Shown here one piece after another: positions 39,927 to 50,927 of a DNA stretch of 64,000 nucleotides. The DNA is from Rhodamnia argentea. Lineage: Eukaryota > Streptophyta > Magnoliopsida > Myrtales > Myrtaceae. Positions within the stretch are counted from its first letter, which is position 1. Every line of letters starts with the position of its first letter. The translations under genes and the position numbers were made by a program. Where the stretch lies: NCBI RefSeq assembly GCF_020921035.1, contig NC_063157.1, positions 14,829,777 to 14,893,776 on the forward strand, read 5' to 3'. The notes under the pieces were generated by a model. It was not told the origin of the DNA, ran no database searches, and worked only from the letters and a program-made list of their open reading frames with translations.

Positions 39927-41384
39927 TGTCGCGACCTAAAAAATAAACGAAGTTAATTTTCGGGCTAATGGATTATCAGGTTAATTAATTAACTAACCTA
40001 ACTCGGACTCTCCCAAGTCCATACCAAATCGCAACTTATGGTTCATGTGATTATCTTGCAAAAGATTTTTCATTTTTTGGAGCCGCCACTAATCATTTTT
40101 GGTAGGTTGATTAGAAACCTAAATAAAATAGCGGGAGAAAACTATCTTATTTCCGCGAACCAGAGATTTTGAATTCGGGGATTTGGTTACGTCAGATTTC
40201 TCTAACGCCCTTTCGGTACCATTTTCATGAAAAATATTTGATTTGGCTATTTTGATGGATTTTGCTTGAAATTCAAAGATGCAATTTTTTTTGTTTTTTC
40301 TTCTTTTTTATGGGGATGTAAAACATTGAACTTTGTACGATATACACCATGGATGATTTAGAAAGAAAGAAAACGCAGCCAATCACGAGTATTTACAGAA
40401 ATAAATTAACATGTAATAATGCTAAAATTTGGAACACGTGGCATGTCTAAAATAAACAAACGAATGTTCACACCAAACGATTACATTTTTGTAGATCGAG
40501 ATGGAAAGGATTACCTTCTATTATACAAAATCTTACTCACATACACGTTATAGTTCCCTTCAAGATCTCGAGTTTGGAAGAACGCGGCTGTCGTCGAAAA
40601 TGGCAAGCAATGGCGTTGTTGGGTTGCAAGGGGCGAAATATGTGTCGGGACTCGTCGAAGATGATGCTCGACTAAAACTCTTTTCTTCACTCTCGAATTT
40701 TCTCTTCTGATTTTTCTCAAGAACTCTCTTTTTCCTCTCTAAAAATTCCTTTCAAAAACTCTCTCAAAACTCTCTCAATTCTCTTCCACTCTTCCTAAAA
40801 AAACTCTCTCAATTCTCTTCTACTCTCTCTCTCAATTCTCTTCCACTTCCCCCTTCTAAAAACTCTTCTCAAGAGCTCTCTCTTTTATAGGCAAAGTTCT
40901 TCATCCTTCATTCTTCACCTTCATTTCTTCACCTTCCATCTTCATCTTCTCTTCTTCATCTTCATTTCTTCACCTTCCATTTTCATCTTCCCTTCTTCAT
41001 CTTCATTTCTTCACCTTCCATTTTCATCTTCCCTTCATTATCTTCCCTTCATCATCTTCCCTTCTTCATCTTCTTTTCATTATCTTCCCTTCATCATCTT
41101 CCCTTCTTCATCTTCTTTTGGTATTTGCAATACGGTCCCTGAAGTTCTAAGTATTTGCAATACGGTCCCTGAAATTTTAAGTATTTGCAATACAGTCCTT
41201 GAAGTTTCAAATCTTCTCGGTGTATTTTTCCATCCCGTGCCTAGTCTAGACGCATGCTAAATTAAGTGTTCTCGCTTGCCCGATTATATGCCAATGCAAT
41301 GTACGCTAAAAATAAATATGTGAGATGATTTTTTTTTATAATTTTTATGCAAAAAATAGATTAATCAAAATTTAGGCGTCAACA
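39927..41384 (-). repeat. 3' LTR
   Basis: Plus-strand limits are TGTCGCGACC and GGCGTCAACA, so the minus strand also runs TG to CA. Contains CT-rich tandem words (cttcatcttcccttcatta, about 40910-41120). It differs from the other LTR at roughly a dozen positions, mostly single-base changes. Confidence 0.95.
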
Positions 41385-41397
41385 TTTGCCCCTCTTT
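41385..41397 (-). promoter_or_regulatory. Polypurine tract of the LTR retrotransposon
   Basis: Minus strand reads AAAGAGGGGCAAA, directly abutting the 3' LTR start TGTTGACGCC. Used for plus-strand DNA priming in this class. Confidence 0.75.
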
Positions 41398-41749
41398 GAG
41401 TGGAGGCTCGTAGAGGTTCCGCTCAAAGACAAAATTGAATCCTAAATTTTGACAGTGCAAATTATGGATGAACTTTTTGGCGGGAGTTTTAATCCCATTT
41501 TTTATGTAATGAAGTGATGCATGATATGCAAGACTGTAAATAACATGTGTCATAATTTCCCTTTTTCATGTTAGAGAAACCTGCACATGGATCGCATACA
41601 AGAATACCTGTTTTACCAAATTTCTCGTAAGCTAATGGTTCTCTTAATTTCCAAGCTTCTTTTTGCAGATGCAAGGATTTTAAGGTACCGGTGCCTTATC
41701 CGTTACCAGAGACTTCTCCCTAATGCAAGACAGCGCAAGATATGTGTGT

Positions 41750-42290
41750 CGTTTGAGATCACAAGAGTTACGTCGTTGTGAGTCGAAAGAAGTGAAATCA
41801 AGTTCACAAGAGCTACGTCGTTGTGAGTTGATTAAATGTTGAAATCGCCAGTGCATATGTCTTCACGATTCGACAAAGGGGAACCAAAATCATAAGAGCT
41901 ACGTCGTTATGATTTGGTTTGGATTAAAATCATGGGTGCTTATGTCTTCATGATTTGATAAAGGAGCCGAAAATCATAAGAGCTATGTCATTATGAGCCG
42001 ACTAAAGGTCAAGATCACCGGTGCATACGTCTTCGTGATTCGATACCGAAATCATAAGAGCTACGTCGTTATGATTTGATGAGATGTCAAGATCGCCGGT
42101 GCATATGTCTTCACGTCCTGAGATTGAAACCATAAGAGCTACGTCGTTATGATTTGATAAGATGTCAAGATCGCCAGTGCATATGTCTTCACGTCCCGAG
42201 ATTGAAACCATAAGAGCTACGTCGTTATGATTTGATAAGATGTCAAGATCGCCAGTGCATATGTCTACACGACTTGACGGAAGAGGCATA
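41750..42290. repeat. Minisatellite of ~75-88-bp units in the element's 3' region
   Basis: 'agagctacgtcgttatgat' and 'catatgtcttcac' recur about seven times (near 41767, 41811, 41899, 41982, 42056, 42134, 42211). The minus-strand frame through it shows the periodic peptide CTGDLDILSNHNDVALM, which I regard as repeat translation. Tandem repeats at this position are a known habit of Ogre/Tat elements. Confidence 0.8.
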
Positions 42291-42299
42291 TTGCCCGAA

Positions 42300-44890
42300 T
42301 TGAACAATATTTGATAGGAGCACCATCGAATGGAATCGATAAGTACAAAAGGGGCATATTGCTCGAATTGAATCATAACAACTATCATGAGAAGAGTTGT
42401 TAATTTGAAAAGGGGTTCAGAAAACTTACCCGGGTTCTCCAAACGATTAATCAAGGAACGAAGCGGATCATCGTATCGTACACGGTAGGCATTTGCCAGC
42501 AAAACTTGCTCATTCAATAATCCTTGGATGAATTTCGAGACCTTGGGAGGGAACTCGAACATCGGGAATGTATTACCTATCATAGAATGTCGGAGGTAAC
42601 ACACACAAACATATTCAACAATGAGTATAATGCAATCACTCATACTATGGTTCATGCATAACCATTCATCAAGTTTGCATTACCAATTTTGTCCAGGGAG
42701 GTTCTCACATTACGAATACCTCGAATGTGAGCTGAATGGGGGACTTCGGTCCGAAAGGGCTTTCTCTCACTCTCGAGAAAAGCTATTTATCCTGTCTGTA
42801 GGATTCAAGAGAAATCACTCAATCTTTCCATCATCGCATTCGATAAGGATCCAAGTAATCTCGCAATTGATACGACCGAGTCGATCCGGAGGTCTTGATT
42901 AGGACCGTAATGAGAGCTAGGTCAAAGGTTTACAAAGGGGACTCCGGTTGAGTCAAGGCTGCTGAAATGAATTTCTTCATCATCTCGCTCCGGATTTACA
43001 AGTCAAGAATCCCTGCAAAAATGAGAGAGAAATAATCTTGCTCGAACTTCTTCGAGTGATGCTTAAAATCATTTAACTCTACGTTAACTCAAGTGCCCTA
43101 ATCGGAAGAGACTTTGGAGGGTTATAACGTAGGCTAGGATTGGGGAGCGAGGAACGAAAAGGCTCGTTTTGGCTCGGAAATTAAATGAGAAGGGGCTTGA
43201 CGTTGGTGATCATCGCCGACTAGTCACCGATCTTGGTCTTTTGGAAATGTCTTGAAAGAATACCATCATTGAATGAGGGATGGTAGTTTTCTACTGAAAA
43301 TTGCACTTTACAAACCGATTTCTTGGGGAGTCTTCTTCACAACAAGTGTACATCAAGGATTTGCAAGAGACACAATGCAAACATGTACATGGAATTTACA
43401 ACTTAACATGCAAAAATGTACATTCAAAATTCAGAAGTACTTTACAAATGAATGTGCATTGGCCTTACTTTTGGTAGGCACTTTGCTTTTCCTATGCTTG
43501 AAATTTTCATATGAGATCGGCCTTTGCTTTTCTTACTCCCGACTCTCATTTTTCTTTTTTTCTTCTTTTTTTTTTCGAGAAGAGATTTCTTTTCCTTTTT
43601 CTTTGAGAGCTCTTCGACATCTCTTTATTTTACTTTTTTTTTTGTTGTTTTTTTTTTTTTTGAGAGCGGGCCCTTCTCCTTTAAGCTGAGTTTGCCTCTC
43701 CTTTTTTTACAATCCCATGATTTTGAACCGGGAATTACAACAAACATAAACATTTACAAAGAAAAATTATGTAAACATAAAAAATCTAGCATACAAGAAA
43801 TGAGTCCATTCGGGAATTGTCTGTTGACCCGACCATCTCCAATTCTAATCCTTGGGAAAATGCTATCTTCGTCTTTGGAATGAGCAAATGATCACCAACA
43901 AGGGTTTAAGAAATGAATTTGCAGGCTCAAGTGGGCTATGCAAAGAATGAAGTGTATAGGATAGAGAAGTGAATGCTCTTCATCATCCTAAGGCACTTGA
44001 ATTAAAATTCGAGTATAAATGCAAAGAAACACCCGAAGATTAATGTTAGTCCCAGCAAGAAAATTTCTAACCATTTACCTCGTGTTGCCGCTGGAATTAA
44101 CTCGTCCGGACCCCGATGTGGGGTGGTTCTTGACAGGGGTAAAGAAATGAAACCACCGCTCAAAAGGGGTAATCAATGGATCACCTGTAGTGTTTGGGAT
44201 AGAGAATTGAATGCCTCTGTCATTTCGGCTAACGTACCTTTCGCGAGAAAACTCTTTACCTCGGGAATGCGGAACTTAGCCACCGTTCAACTCGCCTGAA
44301 AAAATGGGACGTGTTTGGAAAAAGATTGCCTTTCATCATCCTGTCTTGCCCCATTCCATACATTTGGTGTATCTTATGTAGTTCATGTTCCTTATTCAGA
44401 GTTGATAAATTAAACATGAGGAACAATCATGCACAAACTATGCAATGTATGAGTGTTTTCGAGCATATAAAATGCAGCAACTTTTTATCTTGGTGGATAG
44501 AATTTGCAAGCACATAAGAAACTTCTTAGGGGCGTGGATCGTGAGTTGCCCCCGCTCATGCAAATGAGTTGCAAAACTTCATTATTTAGTTCGAGACATG
44601 AGATTTGTCAAAGGCTCAGGGAATTTCTCATTTCATTAATTTCTCGGGGAGAAGGGATACTTCCGTATCTGGAAAGGCGGTGACCCCTGTAAAAATCAAA
44701 AGGGAAAGCATCAATGTACGTTCTCATGTTCTAAACGAGTTGAAACGATACCGCTTTACCCTTGTACGAATTTCTTGTGAACTTTGAATTGAAAGGATCA
44801 ACTCATCTGGATTGGATTGTATGTCCGGGATGTTATCTCTCTGGTCTTGTAACCATCTGGGCTGAGTTTCAATCGGCATTGAACTGCGAA
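42300..44890. other. Retrotransposon interior, 3' region without recognised genes
   Basis: Mixed sequence with T-rich tracts (43550-43680). Short frames here are not convincing. It may hold further decayed captured DNA, but I cannot identify it. Confidence 0.4.
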
Positions 44891-44896
44891 GCAAAA

Positions 44897-44995
44897 AGGT
44901 TTTTATTAATCTTTGTACATTGATGCCAAATCCCGGGATCGAACCTGGGATGCCTCGGACCACTGTCATTCCCCCAACCACTAGGCTGTAGTGAT
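44897..44995 (-). mobile_element. tRNA-derived SINE-like fragment
   Basis: On the minus strand an A-box-like TAGTGGTTGGGG (44972-44983) is followed about 27 bases later by a B box GGTTCGATCCC (44935-44945). The unit then runs into 'attaataaaaacctttttgc'. This is the internal RNA polymerase III promoter of tRNA-derived SINEs. No complete tRNA cloverleaf forms, so it is not a tRNA gene. Confidence 0.6.
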
Positions 44996-45687
44996 GTTGG
45001 CGTCCACGGTTGGTTCGCTTTTTGCTATATTGTTCTCAAAACAGGTTGGCAATCCCTGTCGAGAATAAAATAAGCATAATTTAGAGTTTGAAATGATCGA
45101 GAGCCAATTGGGACGATACGGAGTTACCCATCTTTGAGTCCGCTTGGCCTTTTACTCGTATTCTCCCAAGTAAGGCTATTCGGAATCTCTCTTTACGGGC
45201 GTTCAGGGGCGTCGTCCACAAATTGATTTTCTACAGGCCTAGCTTAACAAGGAACTCACGCATTTGATAAGGGAGGAGAAAATTCGCCCTTTAACTCTAG
45301 GCAAATTCTAGACAGCTAGAAAGTAAAAAAAATATCCCACGCGGGGAACTATACATGGAATCAAAGAAGTATTCATGCGAGATTGGTTCCACCTCTCTTG
45401 CTTGGCCATTCCAATGATCGATCGATTTTGTCTTGGATTATACACCAACGATCGTTGTTCAAGGATCCATAATCACTTGCTTCGGATCACAACTCGGGAG
45501 GTCCTTCGGCTCCGAACCGGGCGATCAATGTGGTGAGCTCATCATCAAAGTAATCTTCTGATTGATACTCGAATTGGGTAGTGTTACTTGCTAACACTAG
45601 CGACGGATTTCCCACTTTGTTTTCACCGTGAGCGATCGACCCCTTGAGCTTGAACTTCCGCCGTTGCTCGGAAACTTGTAGGGATGA

Positions 45688-46460
45688 TCAACCCGGTCTG
45701 CTGCTAGAACCACCAGCGGAAGGTTGGTATGACATGTATTCTTGATTGGGAAGTGGCCGAGTACCTTTTGCTCGGTAGATTTTCCCGGTATTGATCTTCC
45801 AATCAACTTTGGTCCTGTCGTGTTGGTCCCAACCTGCATCGTGCTTCCTCGGCTTATCTCTAACCCTTTGAAGGTGATTCGTGACACTTTGCATGGTGAG
45901 TCCGTCTATATTCATTATTCTGTGTACAGCCATTGGTCGTCTTGAATTGATTCCTAGTTGTCGAACCGCCTCAATGAATATAGAATGAAGCTTGGCGGAC
46001 CAAAGGGGCCTTTTCTTTTGGACAAAATCGTCGTCATCAGCTTGGTCGTAGTTTTTTTGTTCGAGTAATTGCTTCCTTACAGCATGCTGCCAAATGTTTT
46101 GGAGCATTCGAACGCAGATCAGGCCAGTAGGACGTCTCGAGCACCATGCAATGTGGCCCTCGTTATGAGCTGCTGATCATTACTTGCTGATACTACGATG
46201 ACTCGTATGTCTAACTCGGAATCAATGATCTTTAAGAGACTGAAACCGTCCATATTGATCCCTACCACGGCTGTGACGACGATGTCAAACTCTTCTTTGT
46301 ACCGCCTCAGCACTTCTAAGGCATCCGTTGCCTTCGCATAAGCAAAAACCCTGTACATGCAACTTCTTAGCATAGCAACGAGGATTGAGAGGGAAACGGG
46401 GTTGCCATCAATGGCCATGACTCGCAGATCCTCGGGATAGGAAGGTTCCCATACTTCCGC
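45688..46460 (-). pseudogene. Captured type-B response regulator fragment (receiver plus GARP/Myb-like domain)
   Basis: Type-B ARRs are cytokinin-pathway transcription factors. The receiver part runs from YPEDLRVMAIDGNPVSL through FDIVVTAVVGINMDGFSLL to TRATLHGARDVLL. A one-base frame break near 46118 separates it from MLQNIWQHAVRK and then a GARP domain: KKRPLWSAKLHSIFIEAVRQ through NIDGLTMQSVTNHLQRVRDK. The acidic pocket DD is reduced to DG, the phosphoacceptor Asp of the usual SDVHMPDMDGF motif is Ala (TAVVGINMDGF), and the conserved Lys after YLL is lost. It lies inside an LTR retrotransposon, on the element's own strand, and appears intronless over the receiver-GARP stretch. I infer capture of a spliced or exon-rich host segment. 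It is not a functional phosphorelay protein as it stands. Confidence 0.8.
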
Positions 46461-46841
46461 TTGGAATGAACGTGTTTTTCTTTTAAAACCTTCCATATGT
46501 AGACCGAAAATGGCTGTTTCGACTAGAGAATGAGCTTTAGATGTTCTTGGGCTTGCAAAAACAAATTGCCCGAAAATCACAAAAGCGATGATGGCCTTTC
46601 GTGACGGATTCTGAAGGTCGCTAGGTGTATGGAGACTTCAAGTTCTTTATAAACTTCCTCTCTCTTTTTTTTATTAGTCTTGCAGACGGGTTTTCGCTTT
46701 CTCTACGAAAGAGGACAGCTTTTTCTCTCCTTTTCGGTCTTAGTGCCTTGGATCCGTTTCGTAATAACTCTCATCTCTCACTCCATCTATCATCTTCTTC
46801 CTTTTCCGATATGGAGGAGCCCTCAAATCTTTTCACTTTCT

Positions 46842-46982
46842 CTACAAACGAGGCGATTACTTCCCTCCTCAAATCTTTTCGCTCCCTCCTACGAGCGAGG
46901 CGGTTATTTCCCTCTTCAAATCTTTCCGCTTTCTCCTACGAACGAGGCGGTTATTTCCCTCCTCAAATCTTTTTGCATCTAC
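46842..46982. repeat. 47-bp minisatellite, three copies
   Basis: Unit 'ctacgaacgaggcggttatt' + 'tccctcctcaaatcttt' is repeated three times head to tail, with partial copies upstream. It lies between the two captured gene fragments. Confidence 0.8.
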
Positions 46983-47289
46983 CTATGTGAAGGCTTTTAA
47001 TGCTTTTTCTTTCGGCGTTCGGTCAAATCGACAAAGAATTCACGCATTTAAGCATGACGATATTTGCGGATAGTCTTGTTCTTTGCCCCTTGATTATCTC
47101 TAGGCGTAAAAGGAAGAATGTCTCGCATGGGGACTTTGTAACAAACAAGTACATTCATTCACGCATGTCTCTACTTCTCTTGAGAATTCATAAGGGCTAG
47201 CTAGTAATGCTCAAAAGAGTGATATTTTGAAAGCCCATAATAAAAACTCAAGCTTCATGTAGGCTCTGATTCGGAGTTTCATCGTTGTT

Positions 47290-47795
47290 GAATTGGCCGT
47301 CGTGACATCGGGAAACTCCAATTGTAGTGATGCATGTCACTTCCCTCGAAGGGCATCGGTTACGCCTCCGCAAGGCCGACTTTGCGGGATGTATCCCCAA
47401 CGAAATCCGATTGTGCGGGAACTTGCTCGGGAGGATGAATCGATAAATGAGCATTTTCAATGCTCGGATGTGGCTCATCAAGGAACATGCCACCAAAGGT
47501 GATGGGGTTGCTGCGAGACATGGCAAATAGCGATGTTAAGAGTATCCCTATACCTCTTGATCTCCTGCTCGAAGCTCTTCATTTTCTTCCTTTAGAGACG
47601 CAAGTTCATGACTTTCACTTCGAACCTTCACTCGGGCCCGCTTGTTTTGAAACCAAAACCTGACCTTCAAGGGCTCCATTCCTAGCTTCCGGCTCAACTC
47701 ATTTTTCGTTTCCCGTTCACGTAAGGGCACTCCTTGAAGGCAGCTTCGAGCTCTTTGATTTGATGTTTTCTTTTTCGGGGTTGACTACTACGGTC
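47290..47795 (-). pseudogene. Captured HD-ZIP class IV fragment (homeodomain and leucine-zipper-loop region)
   Basis: HD-ZIP IV proteins (GL2/ANL2/PDF2 group) are epidermal transcription factors. Minus-strand segments in order: [19 protein letters not shown], a frame break within the next ~15 codons, [20 protein letters not shown] with RARVKVR (homeodomain helix 3), [14 protein letters not shown] (zipper), [13 protein letters not shown], then GGMFLDEPHPSIENAHL, which matches the loop following the zipper. The homeodomain carries the WFQNKR recognition core. The CxxC pair of the loop is degraded. There are no START domain and no start codon. It sits in the same strand and region as the response-regulator fragment. 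Confidence 0.8.
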
Positions 47796-48456
47796 TGCTT
47801 TTGCTGCTATTGTTGTTTTGCTGTTATCGAGATCTTGAACTTCACCGCCAAGGGAGTTGGGTTTTACGGCTTCTCATTTGGATCGGCCTCGAAATTCAGC
47901 AGTTCATTCTCGGGGATGTCTAGGTTGGTTGCCTCCGGTAAGTGCTTTGGTAGCCTCCAAACATGTTGGATTGAAATACTTCTTACTTCCTTTTGTTCAC
48001 TCTACTCTCCATTTGTATGCTTACTCTCTCCAAATTCTTCGAGTAAACATGCATGTTCCGGAGTCTCCCTTTTAACGTGGATGAAAACCACCAAGCGGTG
48101 CTTCTCCCAAGATTTCATGTTTCCCGCTTCTGTCTTCTTCATTTCCTTCGACATCTTGGGACCCTCAAATCTTTTCTGCAGTATGCTTGTCCCTCTTTTA
48201 ATATGGCGAGACCTTTAAGTCATTTCGCAACTTTTTCGAATTGGTGAGCCTCGAGATGGTAGATCCGTGATTCACGGACGAAACGTCCGTAGTTTTGCCC
48301 GGATAATTAACTCGGCCCCCACAATAATTATTGCTATAACTTTTTCTGCCATTTAAATTAGGATTTAACGCCGAGACGATTATCGCTTTCATATCTTCAT
48401 CTCCAACCTTCTAAGCACTCTTTCGCATCCACTCTTTTTTAGCAGCTTCAGCAACA

Positions 48457-49188
48457 ATGGCCTCCCTCCCCGCACGCGTCTTCTCGGCTGAAGTTTTGGC
48501 CAAATGGGAGAAACTTTATAATCTCTTAGGCCAGGGCTACTCTTATATAGCCAACCATCCGGAGGTCGAAACCGAAATCCGTCTCATGTTTACGGATATG
48601 GACACCGTTTCTATTCAAGGTACCGAGTTAGAAAAGGAATATAGGATCTTCCCTACCCTCTTCACTAACTTCCTGGAGGCTTACCATCTTGCTCATCAAG
48701 ATGTTACTTTGGCTCATCTTGTGAGAGCTCGCTATCGGGATCGGTCGGACAGCTTGGTGTTGGCCGGTCTTGTAGCCGACAATCATAAGAAGGCCATTGA
48801 CTATGGTAATGAACAAGTCTCGCTGCTGATTCGTGAGAGGGGGAACTTGGTGGAACGTTTGGCCATGTCCCGGACCATCTTCGAGCGCGATCCGCTCGAT
48901 ATCGTTTTGAAATTCCAATGCACATGGCTGGAAGAAAGGCTGGACGATCGACCCTGGATATAGCCCAGCGGGAGAATGCTGATCCATGACTTGGAATCTG
49001 CTGCCGAGTATCACGAGGACAGGGTGGCCAAGCTTAAAGAGAAATGTGAGCTCCTCCTCTTTAAGCTGGCGGATCTTGATTCTCGGAGCGATCGGTGTAG
49101 GCGGGGTATCAACTGTATGGAGAGTCGGTTGAACTCCTTTGTGATGCTCATTAGGGCTCGGTTTGGCTTTACGTTCCCACCCCGCTGA
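48457..49188 (+). CDS. Antisense ORF of the retrotransposon, with one internal stop
   Basis: Two consecutive in-frame segments, 48457-48963 (168 residues) and 48964-49188, are separated only by a TAG at 48961-48963. Read together they would give about 243 residues. It starts MASLPARVFSAEVLAKWEKL and is rich in charged, helix-forming sequence (YHEDRVAKLKEKCELLLFKL), suggesting coiled coil. It opposes gag-pol and lies between the end of pol and the 3' LTR, where many Tat-lineage elements carry an antisense additional ORF of unknown function. Codon-like composition over more than 700 bp suggests it was recently under selection. Confidence 0.65.
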
Positions 49189-49502
49189 TCCGTTTGTAAG
49201 GTTTTCCGCTGAATGAAATGGATGCAAGTTTTTGCTCATTCGCATGTTGCTTTCGCATTATTCCATCTTCCATATCTTTGATGATTTTATCTTGGTCGTC
49301 ATATTTTTTTTTGCAAGATAACCCCTTTACTTTGTGGATATGTAAATCTCACGCTCCCGATGGTCAATTCAATTGGGCCGGAGAAACCCCCATTTGAAAC
49401 AATCTCTCAGCAAACGAATGCCCGAATGTGAACAACTCGTGAATCTGTCTTAATATTATAACTCGATTATGAAAACATGAGAGTAAATCAAGTATAATAT
49501 TT

Positions 49503-49840
49503 TTTTTTTAAAGCATCAGAACCGGCTGGGTTGGTAAGGACACGACCATCCATCTCGGCCATAATCAAAGCACCACCGGGGAGCACCTTCTTTACTATAT
49601 ATGGACCACCATAGTTTGGAGCGAATTTCCCTTCTGGGAGTGGGACTATTGGCAATAATTTTCTCAAGACCGGGTCATTGATCCGAAAATATCGAGGCCG
49701 AACTTTTTTGTTGAATGATTTAGCAACCCTTTGCTGATAGCACTTGGCTATGACATACTGACCTTTAGTCTCTTTTCGTCGATCGATTCAATTGGCTCGC
49801 CCTTTCTTTGGATCCATTCGGCTTGGTCATCGGCTTGAGA
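49503..49840 (-). pseudogene. Decayed C-terminal part of the retrotransposon pol
   Basis: Continues the integrase C-terminal region in broken frames: YLSQADDQAEWIQRKGEP, then KVRPRYFRINDPVLRKLL and FAPNYGGPYIVKKVLPGGAL with LTNPAGSDALKK. At least two frame breaks (near 49840 and 49755) separate it from the upstream frame. Confidence 0.75.
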
Positions 49841-50927
49841 CAAGTATACGTAAGGAAGGAATTTCCACTTCAATCGGTAGAACAGCCTCCACTCCATATA
49901 CAAGAGAATACGGGGTTGCCCCGGTAGATGTCCGGATCGAGGTCCGATACGCCATAAGTGCAAATGGCAACCTCTCATGCCAATCGCGATAATTTTCAGC
50001 GGTCTTCGCTAAGATTTTCTTAATGTTCTTATTGGCGGCTTCTACTGCTCCATTCATCTGAGGACGATATGGGGAAGAGTTCAAATGCTTGATCTTGAAT
50101 TCCTTGAACAATTCGTCCATTAGCTTGTTGTTCAAGTTTGAGCCATTGTTAGTGATTATGGCTTCGGGTGAACCATATCGAGCGATGATATCTCGACGGA
50201 TAAATTTCACGATATTTCGTGCTGTGACCGCTAAATAAGATGCGGCTTCGATCCATTTAGAGAAATAGTCAATTGCTACCAAGATGAATCGATGCCCATT
50301 AGATGCTTTAGGATTGATAGGGCCGATAACATCAATGCCCCACATAGAAAACGGCCATGGTTCGGATAATCGATGCAACTCATTTGGAGGGACATTAATC
50401 TTGTCACCATGAATCTGACATTTGTGACAACTTCGGACATGCTGAACCGGGTTGGAAGTCCCATCATACTTCTCGAAGTCGGGCATCTTGAACTTCTCTC
50501 GCACTGTGACCTTTGAAAAGATAGATAGGTCAATCTGGGGTATGTTGTGAGTCCCCTCAACCTCTCGGATCCTCTGTTCCATTTGGGCCAACAGCTTGGC
50601 CGCATCACCATTCAATCCGGGGGTCACGGGGCTGGCTTGAGGGATTGGGACTACGGGTGGCGTGCTCGAGTTCATGCCTGTGATGATCACATCTTCTAGC
50701 GGCATTATCTGATAGGGAGCAGCTTCCAGGGCTTTACCGGAGTTATCCGCATGAGGAATTCGAGCAGGAATGATTAGCAGCGGGCTGGAGGTGGATGATT
50801 GCAGTTTGGTGGTGAAGGCGGCCATCATTTCCTCCATCTTTCGGGACATCATCCCTTCAAAGCGCTCGGTCAATGAGTTAAGTTTCTCGTCCAGGGCAGC
50901 ACCGATAGTGGCGTTAATGTCGGCCAT
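49827..50927 (-). pseudogene. Gag-integrase in-frame fusion of the retrotransposon (internally deleted polyprotein)
   Basis: A 366-residue frame. Residues 1 to about 165 are the gag N-terminal region (MADINATIGAALDEKLNSL; MPDFEKYDGTSNPVQHV). The next residues are already the integrase zinc region (CHKCQ) and catalytic core, with the DDE motif context WGIDVIGP (first Asp), ITNNGSN (the usual second Asp is Asn here) and NGAVEAANKN (Glu). Nucleocapsid, protease, reverse transcriptase and RNase H are missing, and the reading frame is kept across the junction. The element could move only with help from intact relatives. Confidence 0.88.

Noticed and set aside
43524..43883. Phe-rich hydrophobic frame resembling a membrane protein
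   Set aside because: Translation of poly-T tracts; low complexity.
44931..44995. tRNA gene on the minus strand
   Set aside because: Has A and B boxes, but no acceptor stem or anticodon arm can be drawn; better read as a SINE-like remnant.
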